Assembly (NCBI GenBank): GCA_913050545.1
Contig: CAJWZY010000042.1
Span: 1 to 11,145 of the forward strand
Direction: 5' to 3'
Origin: an uncultured bacterium
GTDB lineage: Bacteria > Planctomycetota > UBA8108
DNA length: 11,145 nucleotides
Part shown: in pieces, positions 1 through 6,199 of the stretch
How the letters are laid out: each line of letters begins with the position of its first letter
Position numbering within the stretch: the stretch's first letter is position 1
Notes under the pieces: model-generated
Databases searched by the model: none
What the model was told of the DNA's origin: nothing
Seen by the model: the letters and a program-made list of their open reading frames with translations, nothing else
Made by a program: the position numbers and the translations under genes

Positions 1-1
1 G

Positions 2-1588
2 GATCGGGCCTGGCATGGGTCGCGATGTGTGCACAGAGGGTGCATGCAGAGCCGCTATTGGGGCGTGCTTCTGTATAACGGCTTTCGAAACGGCGCATGT
101 GGGGCCTCCTGGGCGGTCGGGGCTCGAAACCTCGAAATGGACAACGAGCAGCCGAACAGTGCCTACGTACAGACGGTGGTCGGTGGCACCGTAGGTCTGG
201 TCCGGGACAATATGTCGGCCCAGCTCATGTTTCGTGGCGAGACGAGTACGGTTGGACTCCCTGGCCCCACCCTGTTCGTGCGACCCGATCTCGACGCTCG
301 TGAGGAGGGGGACCGGTGGCTGGTGGGAGCCACGCTGCGTCTCGGGCAGAGCGCTGCGCGGCCGTCGCATGAGTTTCGGTTGGTTGCATCACAAACCACC
401 CGTCACTCGTTGAATCCCCTCGACTCTGGCGCGGCACGGCTGCAATCGTCTGCTGAACCGGGGCTCCGTTTCGAGATTTTGGACACGCCGCTCGGTGTGG
501 GCCTGCGTAACGACACCCAAGAGGCCCGCCTTACTTACGAGTACACCCACCCAATCGATGAGTTCCACGTGATTACGGGCGGCGGCACTGTTGAGGTGGA
601 AGGCGGTCGTTTCGGCACCAGCGCCCGGTTCGACCAGCAGCGTCTCAGTTTGGCCGGTTACGGGCAGGACCGGATACAGGTGTTTGAGAATTTGTCGGTC
701 ACCGCGGGAGGGAGATTCGTTAAGAACGGCCCATACGACTTCTTTGCCCAGCCGCGCGGGTCTCTGACCTACGGACTTGGTCGAGGTTGGGTCGTCCACG
801 CTAGTGCCGGTTATGGGATCGGGACTCCCACTCTTGAGCAACGGTTCGGTGCAACGCTGGACCGACAAGGTAATGTCGACCTCGTGCAGGCAAAAAGCAA
901 AACTGCTGACGGTGGGATAGGGAGAGCCTGGGGTGCACGGGCGCAGGTCGATTTCACTGGGTTCCGCCACGTCTACAGCGATCTCGTGGTGTTGGGTTCG
1001 GTGGATATACCGGCTCTTCGGACGATCGATGCGTTTCAGCAGCTCACCTTGTTCGAGCGAGGACAGTATCTACGGGACGTGAACGATGGTCTTCGAGACC
1101 CATTCACCACTACGTTGCTCGACTTACGAACCGGCTACATTAACCTTCCACGCAGTTGGGCACACGGGCTTGAAGCGACCGCTTCAATTCGGCCCATTTC
1201 TCAGGTTGAGTTGCGCGGTGTTTATACCTTCACGGAATCCGAGGTCACGACCGGCACCGACCGCATCAAGGCTGGCCAGTCGTTGCCGCAAGTCCCCAAA
1301 CACCAGGCGACGTTCACGGGTGACGTGCAGGTCGGCCCATTCTCTGCCAGTGCCGCTATGCGATACGTTGGCGAGCGGGAGCCCGGTATCGATGTTTTTA
1401 CTCAGGCGCTTGGATTGGATGTTGTCGAGAGCTATATCCGATGGGACGCCGCCGGGCGGTTCGCAGTGACCGACCGTGTGATGCTGTCTGTCGTCGGTGA
1501 GAATTTGACCGGCGAGGTCTATCAAGACGTGCTCGGCTATCCGGCGCTAGGCCGTTTATTTCGAGCCGGCGTGCACGTCTCGTTTTGA
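2..1588 (+). CDS. TonB-dependent outer-membrane receptor, C-terminal part (5' end outside window)
   Basis: The reading frame is open to the left edge, so this is a 3' fragment of about 528 residues lacking the plug domain and TonB box. What is visible is a beta-barrel: alternating hydrophobic/polar strands, many aromatic residues, a central FxxPRGSLTY...HASAGYGIGTPTLEQRFG segment typical of BtuB/FhuA-class receptors, and a C-terminal block (SVVGENLTGEVYQD, then GRLFRAGVHVSF) ending in the terminal Phe recognised by the BAM machinery. Such receptors import siderophores, cobalamin, glycans or other ligands using TonB-ExbBD energy; the substrate cannot be read here. The first 35 or so codons do not resemble the family well, while the match becomes good from about nucleotide 105 (GASWAVGARN...DNEQPNS). 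An internal GTG at 29 is not a credible native start. Two lipoprotein genes follow after 40 nt and probably share its transcript, as surface lipoprotein partners often do. Lysine is very rare (5 residues). Confidence 0.88.
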   Translation, partial: DRAWHGSRCVHRGCMQSRYWGVLLYNGFRNGACGASWAVGARNLEMDNEQPNSAYVQTVVGGTVGLVRDNMSAQLMFRGETSTVGLPGPTLFVRPDLDAREEGDRWLVGATLRLGQSAARPSHEFRLVASQTTRHSLNPLDSGAARLQSSAEPGLRFEILDTPLGVGLRNDTQEARLTYEYTHPIDEFHVITGGGTVEVEGGRFGTSARFDQQRLSLAGYGQDRIQVFENLSVTAGGRFVKNGPYDFFAQPRGSLTYGLGRGWVVHASAGYGIGTPTLEQRFGATLDRQGNVDLVQAKSKTADGGIGRAWGARAQVDFTGFRHVYSDLVVLGSVDIPALRTIDAFQQLTLFERGQYLRDVNDGLRDPFTTTLLDLRTGYINLPRSWAHGLEATASIRPISQVELRGVYTFTESEVTTGTDRIKAGQSLPQVPKHQATFTGDVQVGPFSASAAMRYVGEREPGIDVFTQALGLDVVESYIRWDAAGRFAVTDRVMLSVVGENLTGEVYQDVLGYPALGRLFRAGVHVSF

Positions 1589-1616
1589 AGGTGGTGGGCT
1601 GGTTGCTGCTGCTTCG

Positions 1617-1623
1617 AAAGGAG
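1617..1623 (+). promoter_or_regulatory. Shine-Dalgarno site that fixes the lipoprotein A start
   Basis: AAAGGAG lies 5 nt before the ATG at 1629. An in-frame GTG at 1623 overlaps this site and is therefore not the start. The ATG choice also puts the lipobox cysteine at residue 20, a normal signal-peptide length. Confidence 0.7.
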
Positions 1624-1628
1624 TGAGG

Positions 1629-2135
1629 ATGTTTGGGAGAACCCAACGCGCCCTAGCGCTGATCGCCGTCCTCTCGGTGACCGGTTGCGAAGAAGGGGCC
1701 CCGACTGCCCCGACTTCGTACCAACGGGTGGAGTTGTCGGTAGCGCCGGACCCCCTGGTAGCAGTGCCTTCCACCGGCGTGACGGTAACAGTCGGCGGAA
1801 GTACGTTTGACCTGCCGTGGAAAACGTCGTTTGCCCTGATCATGAATTTGCCTGAGAACGCGACCCCGGTGGACATCGCGATCCTGGCGGTTAATGTGCA
1901 GCAAGCGACGAGTGGAATTGTCGTCGCCCCGGCTGCGTCGGATGACGAACGATTTCGCTTCACCCCACGCCCCCAAGCCAATCGTATCGAGTCGGGCGGT
2001 GAGGCCGTTGTGGAGTTTGATCTCTGGTATCTCCTCCCTAATGGGGGACAGGAGGCGTTGGTGACGCTGACCGCGTCGTTCGATACGCCCGCGGGCCTGA
2101 CGACCTCGACCGTCGATGTTCAGGTTGCACCATGA
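1629..2135 (+). CDS. Outer-membrane lipoprotein of unknown family (paralogue A)
   Basis: The protein has 168 residues and a lipoprotein signal: a short basic N-terminus (residues 1-7), a hydrophobic core (8-17) and the lipobox VTGC with Cys20. The residue after Cys is Glu, compatible with outer-membrane localisation by the enterobacterial +2 rule. The mature part is predicted all-beta. It carries the signature W-[KR]-T-S-F, then a hydrophobic strand, IVV-x-P, N-R-[IV]-E-[ST]-G and WY-x-LPN-x-G-x-EA. The next gene repeats this whole pattern, so the two are tandem paralogues. I do not recognise a named family. It lies 40 nt behind a TonB-dependent receptor gene and overlaps the following gene by 4 nt, which suggests co-expression and perhaps a surface accessory role for the receptor (inference from position only). 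It contains one lysine. An Ig-like or other beta-sandwich fold is possible but unproven. Confidence 0.8.
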   Translation: MFGRTQRALALIAVLSVTGCEEGAPTAPTSYQRVELSVAPDPLVAVPSTGVTVTVGGSTFDLPWKTSFALIMNLPENATPVDIAILAVNVQQATSGIVVAPAASDDERFRFTPRPQANRIESGGEAVVEFDLWYLLPNGGQEALVTLTASFDTPAGLTTSTVDVQVAP

Positions 2136-2638
2136 TCCTTCTCTGCCGGAGTGCGTTCACCGGGAGCCGTGGGCGCGTGGTGCTCGTCGCGGTGCTGGCG
2201 TTGTCGGCGTGTGACAGGCCAGCATTCATCATGCCCACAACAGTCGCGAGTGCCCCGCTCGAAGTCGTTGCGGTCCCTACGTCGCTGTCGGCCACCCCGT
2301 CGAGCGGCGTGACCTACGAACTAAACGGCGCTGTGTTGGAGTACGACTGGAGAACCTCTTTCAGCGCTGTTATCCGTGCACCCGACGACCAGACCGCCGT
2401 GGCGGTCGTAGGCCAGACACTGGTTCTCCGTCAGACCACCGCCGACATCGTCGTCGTGCCACCGCCTGGGTTGGTCGAGCACTACGAGTTCGATACGGCG
2501 CCGCACAATAACCGAGTTGAAACCGGAACCGAGATGTCCATCGACTACGAGGTCTGGTACACACTTCCGAACGAAGGCCGAGAGGCCCGGATCCAGGTCG
2601 GTCACCTCGGCAGATATTTTAGCCCTGCCGGTGATTAA
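2132..2638 (+). CDS. Outer-membrane lipoprotein of unknown family (paralogue B)
   Basis: The start ATG overlaps the stop of paralogue A (ATGA), indicating translational coupling. The 168-residue product has a signal peptide with lipobox LSAC (Cys27, followed by Asp). Its mature part aligns with paralogue A over nearly its full length: SSGVTYELNG to STGVTVTVGG, DWRTSF to PWKTSF, IVVVPPP to IVVAPAA, NNRVETG to ANRIESG, and WYTLPNEGREA to WYLLPNGGQEA. It contains no lysine. The C-terminus stops at SPAGD, where paralogue A continues about 11 residues after TPAG. Omitting one T at 2635-2636 would extend the frame to 2684 and read STTVEAGA, similar to STVDVQVA of paralogue A. The natural end may therefore be longer, with a one-base indel or sequencing error. 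Function is unknown; it is probably exposed on the outer membrane with the receptor. Confidence 0.77.
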   Translation: MILLCRSAFTGSRGRVVLVAVLALSACDRPAFIMPTTVASAPLEVVAVPTSLSATPSSGVTYELNGAVLEYDWRTSFSAVIRAPDDQTAVAVVGQTLVLRQTTADIVVVPPPGLVEHYEFDTAPHNNRVETGTEMSIDYEVWYTLPNEGREARIQVGHLGRYFSPAGD

Positions 2639-2693
2639 CTGGAAGTCAACAACCGTTGAAGCCGGGGCGTTTCATGGAAGTTAAGTCGTGCTC

Positions 2694-2702
2694 TGGTATA
2701 AA
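2694..2702 (+). promoter_or_regulatory. Candidate extended -10 promoter for the ceramidase-type gene
   Basis: TGGTATAAA fits an extended -10 element (TG-N-TATAAA). No convincing -35 box lies 16-18 nt upstream, which extended -10 promoters do not strictly need. It would give a leader of roughly 55 nt before the ATG at 2763. It also lies just past the compositional break, so the ceramidase-type gene need not depend on the lipoprotein genes for transcription. Confidence 0.35.
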
Positions 2703-2762
2703 GAGTGGAGGCTTCGGCGCCGCAGGTTCCTGTTGTCCGGATCATAATATGGTATTGCTGAG

Positions 2763-4151
2763 ATGAAATGGATTTCGATGACCGCCCTGGTTTGCCTGGC
2801 GTCCTGCCCGTGCTCGGCTACCGATGATTTCCTCAGTGGCACTGCTGTGGTAGACATCACTCCTCCAGGTGGATACCGGATGAGCGGGTATTTTATGGAG
2901 CGCCTCAATACAGGTGTGCGGGATCCTCTCAAGGCGAAGGCCCTTGTGTTCAGCCAGGGCAAGGTACGGGCTGCGCTGGTTTTCTGTGACCTGATCGGCA
3001 TCGGTCCAGGGCTTTCCCGGGCGGCTCGAACGAAAATTACCGCGAAAACAGGAATCCCGCTCGAAAATATTGCCATCGCGGCGACCCACAGTCACACCGG
3101 TCCGCTCTATTTCGGCGCCCTGCGGGAGCATTTTCACAAGGGGGCGGTGGCCAGCAAGGGCAAGGATCCGCATGAGGATCTCGATTACTCGGTCTGGGCG
3201 GCGGGAAAGATCGCTGAGGCGGTTATCGAGGCGGCCCGGACTGCTGCGCCGGTGAGAATCCGCCACGGTGTCGCCAGTGAGGGGCGGCTGTCGTTCAACC
3301 GGCGGTTTCACATGAAGGAGGGAGGGGTTCGCTTCAATCCAGGGCAGCTGAATCCTGCCATCGTTCGCACGGCTGGTCCGATCGATCCGGCTGTCGGCAT
3401 TATCGAGTTTCTTTCGGCAGGCGGAACTCCGCGCGCTTCACTGGCGGTTTTCGCTCTCCATCTCGATACAGTTGGCGGTACGGAGTACTCGGCTGACTAC
3501 CCCCGGTATCTCAGCGACGAGCTCCGGGGGGCGTTCGGGAAAGAATACACATCCTTCTTCGGTGCCGGAACCTGCGGCGACATTAACCATATCGATGTCA
3601 CGGTAAAGGGGCGCCGAAGTGCCGGGGAAATTGGAAAGTTGCTCGCAGGGACTGTGCGCGGTGGGATTGAGAAGCTTGCCGCGGTGAAGAGGCCGTCCCT
3701 GGCGGTGCGCCGCGCCGAGGTTGAGGTCCCCCTGCAGCGCTACAGCAAGGAAGAGATTGAAAAAGCCCGCAGGGACATGGAGTTGGTGGGGAGCAATAAG
3801 CTGCCTTTTCTCCATCGGGTGAAGGCCTACAAGATCATGGCCCTGCAGCTGCGCAAGTCCGAGACCATCTCCCTTGAGGTCCAGGCTTTCCGGCTCAGTC
3901 CCGAACTTGCCATTGTTACCCTGCCGGGCGAGGTTTTTGTCGAATTGGGCCTGGCGATCAAGAAGGGGTCGCCTTTCAGCAACACCCTCGTGGTCGAGTT
4001 GGTGAATGACGCGCCAGGCTACATTCCTACCCGCAAGGCCTTTACCGAGGGCAGCTACGAGACGGTCAATTCGAGGGTGCGCACCGGCGGGGGAGAGACT
4101 ATGGTCGAAACGGCCATTGGCCTGTTGAAGGCTCTCAAAAAGGATGGTTGA
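2763..4151 (+). CDS. Secreted neutral/alkaline ceramidase-type hydrolase, catalytic domain only
   Basis: The product has 462 residues and a short export signal (about residues 1-19). LASC at 12-15 fits a lipobox, so it may be a lipoprotein. The rest matches the neutral/alkaline non-lysosomal ceramidase N-terminal domain, zinc amidases that cleave ceramide to sphingoid base and fatty acid. Visible landmarks are GTAVVDITPPGG (26-37), ATHSHTGP (107-114; metal-ligand histidine), FALHLDTVGG (230-239; His233), FGAGTCGDINHID (266-278), LPGEVFVE (387-394; Glu390) and GYIPTRKAFTEGSYE (419-433; Tyr420/Tyr432). These are the places of the two His, Glu and Tyr zinc ligands known from the Pseudomonas enzyme. 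It lacks the C-terminal immunoglobulin-like domain of full ceramidases (650 residues or more). Many such short homologues have no proven substrate, so ceramide is only a family-based guess. No strong Shine-Dalgarno precedes the ATG. The frame is closed by TAA at 2745, which limits the start. Confidence 0.85.
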   Translation: MKWISMTALVCLASCPCSATDDFLSGTAVVDITPPGGYRMSGYFMERLNTGVRDPLKAKALVFSQGKVRAALVFCDLIGIGPGLSRAARTKITAKTGIPLENIAIAATHSHTGPLYFGALREHFHKGAVASKGKDPHEDLDYSVWAAGKIAEAVIEAARTAAPVRIRHGVASEGRLSFNRRFHMKEGGVRFNPGQLNPAIVRTAGPIDPAVGIIEFLSAGGTPRASLAVFALHLDTVGGTEYSADYPRYLSDELRGAFGKEYTSFFGAGTCGDINHIDVTVKGRRSAGEIGKLLAGTVRGGIEKLAAVKRPSLAVRRAEVEVPLQRYSKEEIEKARRDMELVGSNKLPFLHRVKAYKIMALQLRKSETISLEVQAFRLSPELAIVTLPGEVFVELGLAIKKGSPFSNTLVVELVNDAPGYIPTRKAFTEGSYETVNSRVRTGGGETMVETAIGLLKALKKDG

Positions 4152-4182
4152 GCTTCCCGGGCAGGGGAGTGCGCGGGAAGCT
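4151..4182 (+). other. Hairpin immediately after the ceramidase-type gene
   Basis: AGCTTCCCG (4151-4159) pairs perfectly with CGGGAAGCT (4174-4182), a 9-bp stem with a 14-nt loop starting at the last base of the stop codon. No U-run follows, so it is not a classical intrinsic terminator. It could protect the 3' end of the message or act as a Rho-dependent or attenuating element. The stem is read directly; its role is inference. Confidence 0.45.
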
Positions 4183-4204
4183 GCCCTGTGGGCTCCTGCT
4201 GTGG

Positions 4205-4260
4205 GGTGATTTTTCTGGCACTGGCTCCCCAGGGCGAATCACCGTCATCGGCGCCCTGGG
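4205..4260 (+). other. Candidate H-type pseudoknot in the leader of the regulator operon
   Basis: Two perfect inverted repeats interlock. GGTGATT (4205-4211) pairs with AATCACC (4237-4243), and CCCAGGGCG (4228-4236) pairs with CGCCCTGGG (4252-4260). The 5' strand of the second stem abuts the 3' strand of the first, so both can form at once as an H-type pseudoknot with loops of 16 and 8 nt, a sterically reasonable geometry. The 9-bp stem alone could instead be a 3'-UTR hairpin of the upstream gene. There is no proof of transcription or conservation. Confidence 0.3.
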
Positions 4261-4309
4261 CAGGGGGCGTCTGCAGGTGCAGAAAAATAAGAAAAAACCC
4301 TCTTTCAGC

Positions 4310-4338
4310 TTGCGGTTTCTTATATTTCAGAATATTCT
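4310..4338 (+). promoter_or_regulatory. Candidate sigma-70 promoter of the regulator operon
   Basis: TTGCGG (4310-4315) and TATTCT (4333-4338) are separated by 17 nt. The -10 box lies inside the perfect palindrome at 4324-4343, the usual arrangement for a repressor that blocks its own promoter. The matches to consensus are moderate. Confidence 0.4.
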
Positions 4339-4343
4339 GAAAT
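4324..4343 (+). promoter_or_regulatory. Perfect 20-bp palindrome, probable operator of the GbsR/MarR-type regulator
   Basis: ATTTCAGAATATTCTGAAAT is its own exact reverse complement and lies 19 nt before the regulator ATG at 4363. A further half-site, CAGAA (4346-4350), follows, giving a second TTCTG-N6-CAGAA repeat. Winged-helix MarR/GbsR dimers bind such palindromes. Overlap with the putative -10 box points to autorepression of the whole operon (inference). Confidence 0.65.
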
Positions 4344-4362
4344 TACAGAAAGGAAAGAAATC

Positions 4363-4893
4363 ATGCTTGAGCTCAGTTCTATTCAGAAGAAATACATACT
4401 CCATTGGGGCGAGATGGGGACCAAGTGGGGAATCAGTCGAACAGTTGCACAGATCCACGCACTTCTCTATATCTGGCCCGAACCGGTAAACGCCGAGGAG
4501 ATAACCGTGGCTCTCTCAATAGCACGCTCGAATGTCAGTATGAGCATTAAGGAGCTGCAGGGTTGGGGCCTGGTGAAAGTTACCCATGTTATGGGCAACC
4601 GGAAAGATCATTTCGAGACGCTGACTGACGTGTGGGAGATGTTCCGAATCGTGATGGAGGAGCGCAAGCGCCGTGAGGTGGACCCGACCTTCGCCATGCT
4701 GGAAGAATGCCTGGCGGAGATGAAGAAATCGCGTGATTCCGACAAGTATACGAAGGAGCGGTTGCTGGAGATGCAGGATTTTTTCACAACGGCTAATAAG
4801 TGCTACGAGCAGACAAGAGGGCTTTCCACCTCCTCGTTCAGAAAGCTTGCAGGGATGGGGGGATGGGTTCTGAAGGCTTTGAAGCTCGGGTAA
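4363..4893 (+). CDS. GbsR/MarR-family winged-helix transcriptional regulator
   Basis: The product has 176 residues. AAAGGA about 8 nt upstream supports this ATG. The N-terminal helix and signature HWGEMGTKWGISRTVAQIHA (residues 14-33) belong to the GbsR branch of MarR-like regulators. It is followed by the winged helix: PVNAEEITVALSIARSNVSMSIKELQGWGLV (about 41-71, recognition helix near 53-67) and a wing around 72-86 (VTHVMGNRKDHFE). Residues 93-150 are charged and helical, suited to dimerisation or ligand sensing. GbsR homologues sense choline or related metabolites and repress osmoprotectant genes, but this branch occurs in many contexts and the effector here is unknown. A perfect palindrome directly upstream suggests autorepression. 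The gene lies 43 nt before the DCC/acyltransferase fusion, so it probably controls the four-gene unit 4363-7020. It is lysine-rich (15 residues). Confidence 0.85.
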   Translation: MLELSSIQKKYILHWGEMGTKWGISRTVAQIHALLYIWPEPVNAEEITVALSIARSNVSMSIKELQGWGLVKVTHVMGNRKDHFETLTDVWEMFRIVMEERKRREVDPTFAMLEECLAEMKKSRDSDKYTKERLLEMQDFFTTANKCYEQTRGLSTSSFRKLAGMGGWVLKALKLG

Positions 4894-4936
4894 ACACCGG
4901 GCACCTGGTCCTGTTGAGGGCAAGAGGTTCACGGAA

Positions 4937-6199
4937 ATGTCTGAAAATAAAAACCACTGGCTGCTCTACGACGGAACCTGCCGGTTCTGCCTGGGAATGG
5001 TCAACCGCTGGCGTGGAACGCTGGAACGCAGGGGGGTTGGCCTGGCTGCTCTGCAGGATGAGTGGGCCAGGGATCGGCTGGATCTTCCCGAGGAGGAGCT
5101 CCTTCGGGAGATGAGGGTCCTGACCCGTTGCGGAAAGGTTCTTGGAGCAGCAGATGCCTTTGTCTTCCTCTGGGGGAAGATATGGTGGTGCTGGCCACTC
5201 TGGATCCTCGCTCATATTCCCGGAGCCCGCTGGGTGATCAACCGGGCCTATCGCTGGGTGGCCGCCCATCGGAACTGCCTGGGGGGCGCCTGTTCCCTGC
5301 ATGATCACCCAGAAAGGCCCGGCGGCCGTGGGGCCGCTCCGGGCTGGCTTCCCGTAGCGGTATTTCCTGCGCTGGTAATTGGCTTTAAAGAGGTCTTTGT
5401 CGAGCCCTGGGTCTTTATGTGGGTCCTTGCCGTAGTCCTTTTCATAAGTTGTAAATGGTTGACCCTGTGGCTGGCCTGGACCCGGGGCGCTGTGATCGGG
5501 CTTCGAAGGGCGCTTGGTTACCTGTTTCTCTGGCCGGGGATGGACGTCAAGCCGTTTACCTGCGATGCGGAAGCGTGCGGCAAACCCGCAGCCCGGGAAT
5601 GGTTGGCCCCCCTGGCTAAGACGGTTCTTGGGGCGGTTCTGACCTGGGGCCTGGGTCCACTTGAGATTGAGAATCCTGTTCTCGCAGGCTGGTGCGGCAT
5701 GACCGGCTTAATCTTGATGCTTCACTTTGGCTCCTTCCACCTCCTGGCTCTTGCCTGGCGAACATGGGGGGTTGCCGCAGAGCCGATCATGGACTCCCCG
5801 GTGACTTCGACCTCCTTGAGCAGGTTCTGGTCGGAACGCTGGAACCGCGGCTTCAACGAGCTGGTGCATACTTTTTTCTTCAGGACGACCTACAGGCGGA
5901 TCGGGGTGACGGGGGCCATGTTCCTGGTCTTCCTTGTCAGCGGCCTGGTCCACGACCTGGTTATTTCTTTGCCGGCCGGTAAATGCTACGGCCTTCCCAC
6001 TGCCTATTTTCTGCTGCAGGGCGTTGGCGTGCTGTTGGAACGCTCCGGGCCGGGGCGACGCATGGGCCTGAATCACGGGCTGGTGGGCTGGCTGTACATG
6101 GCGGCATTCACAATAGGACCGGTTTACTGGTTGTTGTTTCCCGTCCCCTTTCTGGAACGAGTGATTAACCCATTTCTGAAAGTGATTGGTGCGATATGA
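4937..6199 (+). CDS. Fusion of DCC-type thiol-disulfide oxidoreductase and wax-synthase-like MBOAT acyltransferase
   Basis: The product has 420 residues and two parts. Residues 1-125 form a DCC (DUF393) domain with the hallmark YDGTCRFC (11-18, redox CxxC Cys15/Cys18), then RCGKVLGAADA (64-74) and the PGARW...AYRWVAAHRNC segment (95-114) typical of the family end. Residues 135-420 are polytopic (about 7-8 membrane segments) and resemble jojoba/Arabidopsis-type wax synthases of the MBOAT superfamily. Landmarks are EPIMDSPVTSTSLSRFWSERWN (282-303), matching the plant pattern EP...TSL-x-FW-x-RWN, and FLVSGLVHDL (332-341) with the candidate catalytic His339, matching FLVSGLMHEL. Wax synthases join fatty acyl-CoA and a fatty alcohol into wax ester at the membrane; the true acyl acceptor here is unknown. 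AGAGG at 4923-4927 supports the start. The stop overlaps the next ATG by 4 nt (ATGA). No frameshift is visible, so the fusion looks genuine. Confidence 0.82.
   Translation: MSENKNHWLLYDGTCRFCLGMVNRWRGTLERRGVGLAALQDEWARDRLDLPEEELLREMRVLTRCGKVLGAADAFVFLWGKIWWCWPLWILAHIPGARWVINRAYRWVAAHRNCLGGACSLHDHPERPGGRGAAPGWLPVAVFPALVIGFKEVFVEPWVFMWVLAVVLFISCKWLTLWLAWTRGAVIGLRRALGYLFLWPGMDVKPFTCDAEACGKPAAREWLAPLAKTVLGAVLTWGLGPLEIENPVLAGWCGMTGLILMLHFGSFHLLALAWRTWGVAAEPIMDSPVTSTSLSRFWSERWNRGFNELVHTFFFRTTYRRIGVTGAMFLVFLVSGLVHDLVISLPAGKCYGLPTAYFLLQGVGVLLERSGPGRRMGLNHGLVGWLYMAAFTIGPVYWLLFPVPFLERVINPFLKVIGAI

Noticed and set aside
389..970. 193-codon minus-strand open frame inside the receptor gene
   Set aside because: It is antisense to clear beta-barrel sequence and has no supporting signal.
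4252..4300. Intrinsic terminator for the ceramidase-type gene
   Set aside because: The GC-rich stem is followed by A-rich, not T-rich, sequence on the plus strand, so it lacks the expected U-tract.
4148..4489. 113-codon plus-strand open frame between the ceramidase-type gene and the regulator
   Set aside because: It overlaps the hairpin, pseudoknot and palindrome region and then the well-supported regulator gene in another frame. The product is low-complexity and unlike any protein I know.
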